Shown here: positions 1 to 6,583 of the stretch, piece by piece
Numbering within the stretch: position 1 is the first letter of the stretch
Layout: each line of letters begins with the position of its first letter
Assembly (NCBI GenBank): GCA_030550075.1
Contig: JAUQQB010000058.1
Span: forward strand, 1 to 10,976
Reading direction: 5' to 3'
Length of the DNA stretch: 10,976 bases
Origin: Chloroflexota bacterium
GTDB taxonomy: Bacteria > Chloroflexota > Anaerolineae > Thermoflexales > Thermoflexaceae
Translations under genes and position numbers: made by a program
The notes under the pieces: generated by a model
Told to the model about the DNA's origin: nothing
Databases searched by the model: none
Seen by the model: only the letters and a program-made list of their open reading frames with translations

Positions 1-121
1 AGAAAGGGGGGTGGGGCCATTCCGTCCCACCTTTAGAGCTTTCAACTGCGTAACTCCTAGCTGTTTTGAATAGCTTCGCCCGCCTTTGAAACCTCTTCAC
101 TTTGTGGGGCGCAAATCCATT

Positions 122-158
122 CCCCTCGATCCAACGGACAGCCCGAGGGGCTTGGATC
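122..158 (+). promoter_or_regulatory. Interleaved inverted repeats in the 5' leader (possible alternative RNA stems)
   Basis: CCCCTCG (122-128) is the exact complement of CGAGGGG (144-150), and GATCCAA (128-134) is the exact complement of TTGGATC (152-158). The order is A, B, A', B', so the two helices interlock. With no nucleotides between A and B and one between A' and B', they look mutually exclusive, as in an RNA switch, more than a relaxed pseudoknot. The element ends about 20 nt before the AGGAGG of the next gene. A regulatory role is inference; two 7-bp repeats can occur by chance in GC-rich DNA. Confidence 0.3.
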
Positions 159-178
159 CTGGCGCACATTTTCCCCTC

Positions 179-184
179 AGGAGG
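179..184 (+). promoter_or_regulatory. Ribosome binding site deciding the alcohol dehydrogenase start
   Basis: AGGAGG lies 5 nt before the ATG at 190. A GTG at 184 is in frame two codons upstream but overlaps this site, so the ATG is the chosen start. Confidence 0.85.
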
Positions 185-189
185 TGCCT

Positions 190-1233
190 ATGAAAGCAGC
201 ACGGCTTTACGAATATGATCCCCACTTGAACGTCCAGCTTCGGATCGAGGTTGTCCCCGAGCCCAAAATCGCTTTTCCGAATGAGGTGATCGTCCGCATC
301 GGGGCAGCGGGCCTCTGCCGGACAGACCTGCACATCATTGAGGGCGTGTGGCGCAACATCCTGGATCCGGAGGGCAAGTTGCTCCCTTATATCCCCGGCC
401 ATGAGAACGCTGGCTGGGTGGAGGAAGTGGGGAGCGCGGTGACCTCAGTGAAGCCCGGGGATGCCGTGATCTGTCACCCTCTGCGAACCTGTGGGGTGTG
501 CTTCGCATGTCGAATGGGGGAGGATATGTATTGCGAGAACGGTGTCTTCCCCGGCCTGAATGCCAATGGAGGATTCGCGGAATATCTGGTCACTAACGAA
601 CGGGCCCTGGTCAAGCTCCCCGAGGGCGTGGCCCCAGCGGATGTGGCTCCACTGGCCGATGCCGGCCTCACGGCCTACCGCGCCGCGAAACGAGCGGCAA
701 AGCTGCTCCCTCCGGGCACTTTCTGTGTGATCATCGGCATCGGAGGCCTGGGCCACATTGCCCTCCAGGCACTCCGCGCCCTCTCCAGCGCCCGCATCAT
801 TGCCGTGGACATCTCGGAATCGGCCCGGCGGCTGGCCCGGGAGCTGGGGGCGGATGAGGCCCTCGCCGGCGGTCCGGACTTGGTGGCCGAGGTCCGCGAG
901 CGGACGAAGGGCGGCGCCCACGTAGTCCTCGATTTCGTCGGCGAGGCGGGGGTAGAGCAACAAGGCTGGCAGATGCTGCGCCGAGGAGGCACGCACTTCA
1001 TCATCGGCTATGGCGGAAAGCTGGAGGTCCCCACGGTGCAGATGATTTTCAACGAGATCACCCTCGCCGGGAGCCTGGTGGGGAATTACATGGAGCTGGT
1101 GGAGTTGATGGACCTCAACGCCCGCGGGCTGGTGAAGGTGCATACTCAGCAGTATCGTCTGGATCAGATCAACCAGGCCATTGATGATTTCAAAAACCGC
1201 CGCTATGTCGGCCGGGCGGTGATCATCCCATAA
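190..1233 (+). CDS. Zinc-dependent medium-chain alcohol dehydrogenase, NAD-linked
   Basis: A 347-residue member of the MDR superfamily that should oxidise alcohols or reduce carbonyls with NAD(H) in the cytoplasm. The N-terminal GroES-like domain carries the expected catalytic zinc ligands Cys43 (GLCRTD), His71-Glu72 (PGHE) and Asp157 (PLADAGLTAY). Asp in place of the third-ligand Cys is typical of secondary alcohol dehydrogenases such as those of Rhodococcus and Sulfolobus. The structural zinc lobe has Cys101, Cys104, Cys107 and Cys115. The Rossmann domain has GIGGLG (183-188) and an acidic residue, Asp207, at the end of beta-2, favouring NAD over NADP. Length is normal and the protein looks intact. 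It lies 89 nt before coxM on the same strand with no terminator between, so co-transcription is plausible. Substrate is unknown, and its link to CO oxidation is not established. Confidence 0.92.
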   Translation: MKAARLYEYDPHLNVQLRIEVVPEPKIAFPNEVIVRIGAAGLCRTDLHIIEGVWRNILDPEGKLLPYIPGHENAGWVEEVGSAVTSVKPGDAVICHPLRTCGVCFACRMGEDMYCENGVFPGLNANGGFAEYLVTNERALVKLPEGVAPADVAPLADAGLTAYRAAKRAAKLLPPGTFCVIIGIGGLGHIALQALRALSSARIIAVDISESARRLARELGADEALAGGPDLVAEVRERTKGGAHVVLDFVGEAGVEQQGWQMLRRGGTHFIIGYGGKLEVPTVQMIFNEITLAGSLVGNYMELVELMDLNARGLVKVHTQQYRLDQINQAIDDFKNRRYVGRAVIIP

Positions 1234-1322
1234 GCTCCTGTCCGCAGATCCAGGGGAAACGCTTCGAGCGCTGTGGACAGCGAAGTGCTCGCATGTTCTA
1301 AAAAATCCCGCAGGAGGCCCTC
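1234..1322 (+). other. Intercistronic gap between the alcohol dehydrogenase and coxM
   Basis: An 89-nt gap without coding potential. It contains CGCTG (1269-1273) and CAGCG (1278-1282) around a TGGA loop, a small hairpin with no T-tract, so it does not look like a terminator. An AGGAGG at 1312-1317 sits 5 nt before the coxM ATG. No promoter could be identified with confidence. Confidence 0.5.
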
Positions 1323-2207
1323 ATGTTCCCAGCACCATTCGAATATGCGTCCCCATCGACGCTGGATCAGGCGGTCCACCTCCTTCAGCAGTATGGCCCG
1401 GATGCTCGGCTCCTTGCCGGGGGACAAAGCCTGATCCCGATGATGCGCTTCCGGCTGGCCAACCCCAGGGTCCTTATTGACCTCAACCGTATCCCCGGCC
1501 TGGACTTCCTGGAGGAGGATCGGGGGGTCTTGCGCATCGGTGCTATGGTCCGCCATCGCGTCATGGAACGCGCCATGCTGATCCGGCAGCGTTACCCGCT
1601 TCTGGCGGACACTGCACGGGTGGTCGCGGATCCCATCGTGCGCAACCGGGGCACGGTGGGAGGATCCATCGCCCATGCGGACCCCGCTGGGGATTGGGGG
1701 GCGGCCCTTCTGGCGGCGAAGGCGGAGGTCGTGATCACTGGCCCGAAGGGCCGACGGATCAGCCAGCGCACGATGCCCCTGGCGGAGTTCTTCACGGGTC
1801 CCTTTATGACCGCGCTGGAGCCCGGCGAGATCGTGACGGAGATCCGGGTGCCTGCCTCCGGGCCGCGAGAGGCCGGGGCGTATCTCAAGATCGAGCGCAA
1901 GGTGGGCGATTTCGCCGTGGTCGCCGTGGGGGTTCAGATCGCTCTGGATGCCGATGGAGTTTGCCGGAAAGCCGGCATTGGGCTCTGCGCCGTCGGGCCC
2001 ACTTCCATGCGGGCCCAGGAGGCGGAGGAGTGGCTGATCGGCAAACGTCTGGACGAAAACGCGATCGCCCGGGCGGGGGAGCTGGCGGCCGAAGCTGCCC
2101 AGCCGACCAGCGATACCCGCGGGCCCGCCGAATACAAGCGGGATATGGTGCGCGTCCTGACGATCCGGGCCCTTCGGAAAGCCCTGGAGCGCATTCCAAT
2201 GGCCTGA
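1323..2207 (+). CDS. coxM: Aerobic carbon monoxide dehydrogenase, medium FAD-binding subunit (CoxM)
   Basis: A 294-residue flavoprotein subunit that would take electrons from the iron-sulfur subunit onto FAD and pass them to the quinone pool or another acceptor. It starts with MFPAPFEY, usual for this family. Both FAD pyrophosphate-binding signatures are present: AGGQSLIP at about 32-39 and TVGGSIAHADP at 111-121, preceded by the conserved RNRG. The C-terminal CO-dehydrogenase flavoprotein domain follows from about 180 (KIERKVGDFA). Length is normal (about 290). It is the first gene of an M-S-L trio, the classical order of aerobic CO dehydrogenase operons. The family alone would also fit xanthine or aldehyde oxidoreductases; assignment to CO dehydrogenase rests on the CoxL gene two positions downstream. 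Confidence 0.95.
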   Translation: MFPAPFEYASPSTLDQAVHLLQQYGPDARLLAGGQSLIPMMRFRLANPRVLIDLNRIPGLDFLEEDRGVLRIGAMVRHRVMERAMLIRQRYPLLADTARVVADPIVRNRGTVGGSIAHADPAGDWGAALLAAKAEVVITGPKGRRISQRTMPLAEFFTGPFMTALEPGEIVTEIRVPASGPREAGAYLKIERKVGDFAVVAVGVQIALDADGVCRKAGIGLCAVGPTSMRAQEAEEWLIGKRLDENAIARAGELAAEAAQPTSDTRGPAEYKRDMVRVLTIRALRKALERIPMA

Positions 2208-2262
2208 CGCTTTGCCCTCATCATCCGGGGGACTCGAATCCGGTTCCTCTTCACACCATCTG

Positions 2263-2270
2263 AAAGGAGG
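2263..2270 (+). promoter_or_regulatory. Strong ribosome binding site of coxS
   Basis: AAAGGAGG ends 5 nt before the ATG at 2276. It supports the start that includes the unusual basic N-terminal extension of CoxS. Confidence 0.85.
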
Positions 2271-2275
2271 AAACC

Positions 2276-2833
2276 ATGCCTGCGCGCAAAGGCAAGCGAG
2301 CGGCTGGAGCGCCGCGTCGAGCAGCCCCTCGCAAGGCCGCAGTGGCCGTCCAGCCCGCTGCCCGCCATCGGATCCATGTGACGGTAAACGGCCGTCCCTA
2401 TGAGGCGGAGGTAGAGGCTCGCACGCTTCTGGTGTATTTCCTCCGCGACATGCTGGGGCTCACGGGGACCCATGTGGGTTGTGACACGACCAGCTGTGGG
2501 GCGTGCACGGTCCTCGTGAACGGGCAGCCGGTCAAGAGCTGCACGATGTTCGCAGTCCAGGCCGACGGGGCAGAGATTTTGACCGTGGAAGGCCTGGCCA
2601 GGGACGGCGAGCTGCATCCTCTGCAGAAAGCGTTCTGGGAGGAACATGGCCTCCAGTGCGGCTTCTGCACGCCCGGCATGCTGATGACCGCTTACGCTTT
2701 CCTCGATGAGAACCCGCATCCCAGCGAGGAGGAGATCCGCATCGCTATCTCCGGCAACCTGTGCCGGTGCACCGGATATATGAACATCGTCAAGGCCATC
2801 CAGCGCGCCGCCCAGGCGATGGCCGCTCGCTGA
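2276..2833 (+). CDS. coxS: Aerobic carbon monoxide dehydrogenase, small [2Fe-2S] subunit (CoxS)
   Basis: A 185-residue iron-sulfur subunit that relays electrons from the molybdenum site in CoxL to FAD in CoxM. The plant-type ferredoxin domain supplies the first [2Fe-2S] cluster through Cys69, Cys74, Cys77 and Cys89 (GCDTTSCGAC then KSC). The helical C-terminal domain supplies the second through Cys128 and Cys131 (CGFC) and Cys163 and Cys165 (CRC). All eight ligands are present. The protein is longer than most CoxS proteins because the first 30 or so residues form an Ala/Pro tract rich in Arg and Lys, before the usual start of the domain at about residue 32. An in-frame GTG at 2342 could give a shorter form, but it has no comparable ribosome binding site. 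The gene lies 68 nt after coxM and 28 nt before coxL. Confidence 0.96.
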   Translation: MPARKGKRAAGAPRRAAPRKAAVAVQPAARHRIHVTVNGRPYEAEVEARTLLVYFLRDMLGLTGTHVGCDTTSCGACTVLVNGQPVKSCTMFAVQADGAEILTVEGLARDGELHPLQKAFWEEHGLQCGFCTPGMLMTAYAFLDENPHPSEEEIRIAISGNLCRCTGYMNIVKAIQRAAQAMAAR

Positions 2834-2851
2834 GCACAATTTCCGTTCCTT

Positions 2852-2857
2852 GGAGGT
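2852..2857 (+). promoter_or_regulatory. Ribosome binding site deciding the coxL start
   Basis: GGAGGT lies 4 nt before the ATG at 2862. An in-frame TTG at 2850 overlaps this site and would add only four residues, so the ATG is preferred. Confidence 0.8.
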
Positions 2858-2861
2858 CAGC

Positions 2862-5213
2862 ATGGCGACTCCAGAGCAAGCTCATGTCATTCTGGGTCAT
2901 TCGGTCCGCAGGAAGGAAGACATTCGCTTCATCCAGGGCCGCGGCCGCTATCTGGATGATATCGTCCTGCCTCGCATGGCTTATATGGCGCTGGTGCGCA
3001 GCCCTTACGCCCATGCCCGCATCCGTTCCATCCGAACGGATGTCGCCAAAGCGATCCCCGGCGTGCTGGCCGTGATCACCGGAGAGGACCTGGAGGAACT
3101 GGGCCTCGCCTGGATGCCCACCCTGGCCGGGGACAAGCAAATGGTGCTGGCCGTTGGCAAGGCGCTCTTCCAGTATCAGGAGGTCGCCGCGGTGGTGGCG
3201 GAAACCCGGGAGGCGGCTGTGGATGGCGCTCAAGCGGTAGAGGTGGATTATGAGCCCCTCCCGGTGGTGGTGGACCCCTTCAAGGCGCTGGAGCCGGATG
3301 CGCCGATCCTGCGGGAGGATCGGGAGCAGAAGACCAACCACATCTGGCATTGGGAGGTAGGGGGTCGGGAGGCAACGGAAGAAGCCCTGCGCCGGTCGGA
3401 TGTAGTGATCCGTGAACACATTAAATTCCAGCGGGTACACCCCGCTCCCCTGGAGCCGTGCGGCTGCATCGCGGACTTCGATCGGATCACCGGCCGGCTC
3501 ACCCTCTACGTGACCTCCCAGGCACCCCATGCCTACCGGACATTGCTGGCGCTGGTGGCCAAGCTGCCGGAGCATATGATCCGGGTGATCTCGCCGGATG
3601 TCGGTGGGGGCTTTGGCAACAAGGTGGCGGTCTATCCAGGCTATGTATGTGCCATTGTGGCCTCGATCATGCTGGGGCGTCCGGTGAAGTGGGTGGAAAC
3701 GCGGACGGAGAACCTGACCTCCACCTCCTTCGCCCGGGACTACCATATGACGGTGGAATTAGGGGCCGCCCGGGACGGGAAAGTGATGGCCCTGCGAGTG
3801 AAGACGCTGGCCGATCATGGGGCCTTCGATGCCTCCGCGAACCCCAGCCGCTTCCCCGCCGGCCTCTTCAGCATCTGCACCGGATCCTACGATTTCCCGG
3901 TGGCCTTTGCCGAGGTGGATGCGGTCTACACCAATAAGGCTCCCGGCGGGATCTCCTATCGGTGTTCATTCCGGGTGACGGAGGCTTCCTATCTGATCGA
4001 GCGGGCGATGGACATCCTGGCCGACGAGCTGGGGATCGATCCGGCAGAGCTACGGCGCCGGAACTTTATCCCGCCAGAGAAATTCCCCTACCGTTCCGCT
4101 CTGGGCTGGACCTATGACAGCGGCGACTATGTAGCGGCCCTCGACCGCGCGCTGCAATTAATCGGCTATGAGGAGCTCCGGCGCGAGCAGGAGGAGCAGC
4201 GGCGCCGGGGCGAGCTGATGGGCATCGGCATCTCCTCCTACACAGAGATCGTGGGGGCCGGGCCGAGCCATACCTTCGACATCGCCGGCCTGAAGATGTT
4301 TGATAGCTGCGAGATCCGAGTCCACCCCACCGGCAAGATCCTGGCCCGCTTCGGCACTCGCCATCAGGGACAGGGCCACGAGACCACCTATGCCCAGATC
4401 GTGGCCCACGAGCTGGGGGTCTCGGTGGAGGATGTGCTGGTGGAGGAAGGGGACACCGACACGGCCCCTTACGGCCTGGGCACCTATGCCAGCCGCAGCA
4501 CCCCGACCGCCGGGGCGGCGGCGGCCATGTGCGCCCGCCGCATCCGGGAGAAGGCCCGGAAGATCGCCGCGCATCTGCTGGAGGCCGCTGAGGAGGATGT
4601 GGTCTGGGAAGAGGGCCGTTTCGTCGTCCGCGGCGTTCCCGGAAAGTCCGTGACCTTCCCTCAGATTGCCTTCGCTGCTTACACCAACCCGCCGCCCGGG
4701 ACGGAGCCGGGGCTGGAGGCGGTGTATTACTACGATCCGCCGAACATGACCTTCCCCTTTGGGACCTATGTATGCGTGGTGGATATCGATAAGGGGACCG
4801 GGCAGGTAAAGATCCGCCGCTTTGTGGGCGTCGATGACTGCGGGACGGTGATCAACCCGATGATCGTGGAGGGGCAGATCCACGGTGGCCTCACCGAGGG
4901 CTTCGCCATCGCCTTTATGCAGGAGATCGCCTACGATGAGAACGGCAACTGCCTTTCCTCGAACTTCACGGAATACCTCATCCCTACCGCCGTGGAAACC
5001 CCGCGCTGGGAGCTAGACCGAACGGTCACGCCGTCCCCGCACCATCCTCTGGGGGCGAAGGGAGTTGGCGAGTCCTCCAATGTGGGCTCCCCAGCGGCTT
5101 TCGTGAATGCTGTTATAGATGCCCTGTCCCACCTGGGGGTGCGGCACATCGATATGCCCATCACCCCGTGGAAGATCTGGAAGATCCTGCGGGAGCATGG
5201 GATTGTCGAATGA
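2862..5213 (+). CDS. coxL: Aerobic carbon monoxide dehydrogenase, large catalytic subunit, form I (CoxL)
   Basis: A 783-residue molybdenum hydroxylase subunit that oxidises CO with water to CO2, two protons and two electrons at a Mo-S-Cu centre. The form I signature is present as SYRCSFR, with Cys368 matching the copper ligand (Cys388 of Oligotropha carboxidovorans). Form II homologues and aldehyde or xanthine oxidoreductases lack this cysteine loop. The glycine-rich GGGFGNK (248-254) lies in the expected cofactor-binding segment. GQGHETTYAQI and the stretch YGLGTYASRSTPTAG match the pterin-cytosine-dinucleotide binding regions of the family. GVGES near the C-terminus gives Glu737, equivalent to the catalytic base Glu763. 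Length is close to that of characterised CoxL proteins (about 800). No frameshift or missing key residue was seen. It forms the (MSL)2 complex with its two upstream neighbours, typically at the inner face of the cytoplasmic membrane. Confidence 0.97.
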   Translation: MATPEQAHVILGHSVRRKEDIRFIQGRGRYLDDIVLPRMAYMALVRSPYAHARIRSIRTDVAKAIPGVLAVITGEDLEELGLAWMPTLAGDKQMVLAVGKALFQYQEVAAVVAETREAAVDGAQAVEVDYEPLPVVVDPFKALEPDAPILREDREQKTNHIWHWEVGGREATEEALRRSDVVIREHIKFQRVHPAPLEPCGCIADFDRITGRLTLYVTSQAPHAYRTLLALVAKLPEHMIRVISPDVGGGFGNKVAVYPGYVCAIVASIMLGRPVKWVETRTENLTSTSFARDYHMTVELGAARDGKVMALRVKTLADHGAFDASANPSRFPAGLFSICTGSYDFPVAFAEVDAVYTNKAPGGISYRCSFRVTEASYLIERAMDILADELGIDPAELRRRNFIPPEKFPYRSALGWTYDSGDYVAALDRALQLIGYEELRREQEEQRRRGELMGIGISSYTEIVGAGPSHTFDIAGLKMFDSCEIRVHPTGKILARFGTRHQGQGHETTYAQIVAHELGVSVEDVLVEEGDTDTAPYGLGTYASRSTPTAGAAAAMCARRIREKARKIAAHLLEAAEEDVVWEEGRFVVRGVPGKSVTFPQIAFAAYTNPPPGTEPGLEAVYYYDPPNMTFPFGTYVCVVDIDKGTGQVKIRRFVGVDDCGTVINPMIVEGQIHGGLTEGFAIAFMQEIAYDENGNCLSSNFTEYLIPTAVETPRWELDRTVTPSPHHPLGAKGVGESSNVGSPAAFVNAVIDALSHLGVRHIDMPITPWKIWKILREHGIVE

Positions 5214-5381
5214 GGAACGTTCAGGGTAAGGGATCGCCTTCGGCGGTCTCTCACCTCGAAAAACGCGAGCTCAAAGAGCTGAAGAGAAAAAAAGTGAAAG
5301 GCATGGCCTGGGCTGGGTGCTTTCAATGCTTGGTCCAGGCCCCTGTGAAACCCTGGGGAAAGGTGATCCTGGAGGCTTTCG
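5214..5381 (+). other. Structured intercistronic region between coxL and coxI
   Basis: This 168-nt gap has no supportable gene. It holds a run of possible RNA hairpins. GATCGCC (5232-5238) pairs with GGCGGTC (5242-5248) with one G-U pair. AGCTC (5268-5272) pairs with GAGCT (5276-5280). GGCCTGG (5305-5311) pairs exactly with CCAGGCC (5335-5341), with further G-U-rich pairing inside. None is followed by a T-tract, so termination is not obvious. Processing, stabilisation of the coxMSL transcript or partial attenuation are possible. GGAGG at 5371-5375 lies 6 nt before the next ATG. Confidence 0.4.
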
Positions 5382-6377
5382 ATGAGCTGGCGCTTAAGCG
5401 GAGGAGTTCGGCTGGATGAGTTGATCCAGGACCTGGAGGCGCGGGGGGAAGCCTTTGTGATCGCCACGGTGGTGCGGCGGCAGCCCCCCGTGTCGGCGCG
5501 GGTCGGGGATCGGGCGGTGATCACGGCGGATGGGCGGATCTACGGCTGGGTGGGCGGAGGCTGCGCTCATGAGCTGATCCTTCGGGAAGCGCGGGCCGTG
5601 CTGGCGACCCGCCGCCCGCGCCTTCTGCGCATTACCCCGGAGGCGAGTGGTGAGGTTGTAGAGGAAGAGGCTCGAACGGTGGCCATGATGGCCTGTCCCA
5701 GCCGGGGGGAGCTCGAGGTGTTCCTGGAGCCATGGGTTCGTGAGCCCCAGCTGCTGATCTTCGGGGAGTCCCCGCTGGCCCACGCCCTGGCCCTGTTCGG
5801 TCAGGCCCTGGGGTATGAAGTCACCCGCGTGGTTCGCGACGAACCTTCCTCCAGGGGCTCAGAGGGAATCCGAATCGCGCGCCTGGAGGCATTGCCGGGC
5901 TTTCTCCCTCAGGATGAGCTCTATGTGGTGGTGGCTTCCATGGGACATTACGATGAGGAGGCCCTGGCGGCCGCCTTGCAGATCCATGCCCGATATATCG
6001 GCTTGGTGACCAGCCGGCGTCGGGCCCAGGCCGTCCTCGATTTCCTGCGACAGGCGGGATGGTCGGAATCGGAACTCCAGCGGGTCCGGGCTCCTGCGGG
6101 CCTGGACCTGGGGGCGGTGACCCAGGAGGAGATCGCTCTCTCGGTGATGGCGGAGATCATGCATGAGCGGCGGCGGGCCATGGCCGAACAGGCGGTTCCT
6201 CCGGAACCCCCTCCGGCGCAAGCCCGCGATCCGGTCTGCGGGATGGAGGTGGAGATCGCCTCTGCGCGTTATGTTACGGATTGGGAGGGGCAGCGCTTTT
6301 ATTTCTGCTGTCCGGGCTGTCGACAGGCGTTCCTGAGGGATCCGGCTCGTTACGTGTCAGCGACTGTGCAGGGATGA
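5382..6377 (+). CDS. coxI: XdhC/CoxI-family molybdoenzyme maturation factor with C-terminal YHS domain
   Basis: A 331-residue protein. XdhC-family proteins bind the molybdenum cofactor, help add its terminal sulfur and insert it into molybdenum hydroxylases; that role is expected here for CoxL. The N-terminal XdhC/CoxI domain (about 11-75) has GWVGGGCAHELI, close to the family motif with its conserved Cys61. The Rossmann-like XdhC C-domain runs from about 123 (LLIFGESPLAHAL) through YIGLVTSRRR to LDLGAVTQEEIALSVMAEI. After a short Pro-rich linker comes a YHS domain (about 281-326) with DPVCGM, FYFCCPGC and DPARYV, containing Cys286, Cys309, Cys310 and Cys313. YHS modules occur in heavy-metal-related proteins such as copper P-type ATPases, so metal handling is plausible but not shown. 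The start is supported by GGAGG 6 nt upstream. The gene is the last before a strong terminator. Confidence 0.9.
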   Translation: MSWRLSGGVRLDELIQDLEARGEAFVIATVVRRQPPVSARVGDRAVITADGRIYGWVGGGCAHELILREARAVLATRRPRLLRITPEASGEVVEEEARTVAMMACPSRGELEVFLEPWVREPQLLIFGESPLAHALALFGQALGYEVTRVVRDEPSSRGSEGIRIARLEALPGFLPQDELYVVVASMGHYDEEALAAALQIHARYIGLVTSRRRAQAVLDFLRQAGWSESELQRVRAPAGLDLGAVTQEEIALSVMAEIMHERRRAMAEQAVPPEPPPAQARDPVCGMEVEIASARYVTDWEGQRFYFCCPGCRQAFLRDPARYVSATVQG

Positions 6378-6402
6378 AGGGGAAAAGCGATCGATGAGGG
6401 CC

Positions 6403-6451
6403 AAGGAGGATGGGGATAGGCGGCTTCACAGCCTGTTCCCATCCTCTTTTT
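6403..6451 (+). terminator. Strong intrinsic terminator after coxI
   Basis: GAGGATGGGGATAGGC (6406-6421) pairs with GCCTGTTCCCATCCTC (6431-6446) as a continuous 16-bp stem with two G-U pairs around a 9-nt loop. It is followed by TTTTT (6447-6451), and AA at 6403-6404 can extend the pairing into the T-run. It lies 25 nt after the coxI stop and should end the transcript that includes coxMSL. Confidence 0.9.
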
Positions 6452-6583
6452 GTGAATATGCAGTGAACGCTTTCCCAGAGCTTTGGAGAGAGGGGATCAA
6501 GGGAGGCAGAGCCATATTGCCTGTCTCGAAAGGCCCTCAATGATGGGGTTCCTATGGATCAGCAGTGGATCGGAGGCTGGGGA
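6452..6583 (+). other. Intergenic region upstream of mocA
   Basis: This 132-nt stretch follows the terminator, so mocA probably needs a promoter here or relies on read-through. I see a short inverted repeat, AGGCA (6504-6508) and TGCCT (6518-6522), but no convincing -35/-10 pair. An in-frame ATG at 6554 would extend MocA by ten residues but lacks a good ribosome binding site. Confidence 0.4.
6572..6576 (+). promoter_or_regulatory. Ribosome binding site deciding the mocA start
   Basis: GGAGG lies 7 nt before the ATG at 6584. No comparable site precedes the in-frame ATG at 6554. The shorter protein also places the nucleotide-binding loop at the usual distance from the N-terminus. Confidence 0.75.

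Larger units (their letters stand above)
1..189. other. Upstream intergenic region / leader of the alcohol dehydrogenase gene
   Basis: No credible coding region was seen here. The stretch begins with GGTGGG (10-15) and CCCACC (26-31), a 6-bp inverted repeat followed by CTTTAG, which could be the tail of a weak terminator for a gene left of the window. The proximal part holds two interleaved inverted repeats (listed separately) and ends in the ribosome binding site of the alcohol dehydrogenase. I could not assign -35/-10 boxes with confidence, so any promoter is unplaced. Confidence 0.5.

Noticed and set aside
445..1143. Open frame of about 232 codons on the minus strand inside the alcohol dehydrogenase gene
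   Set aside because: Antisense shadow of a gene with all family motifs; no ribosome binding site or domain.
2228..2260. tRNA-like 3' half (CTCGAATCC followed later by CACACCA) in the coxM-coxS gap
   Set aside because: The T-arm stem is only 3-4 bp, the loop reads CTCGA not TTCGA, the distance to CCA is too long for an acceptor stem, and no 5' half is present.
2790..3746. Open frame of about 318 codons on the minus strand within coxS/coxL
   Set aside because: It is antisense to strongly conserved coxL sequence, with low-complexity His/Arg/Gly-rich translation and no domain.
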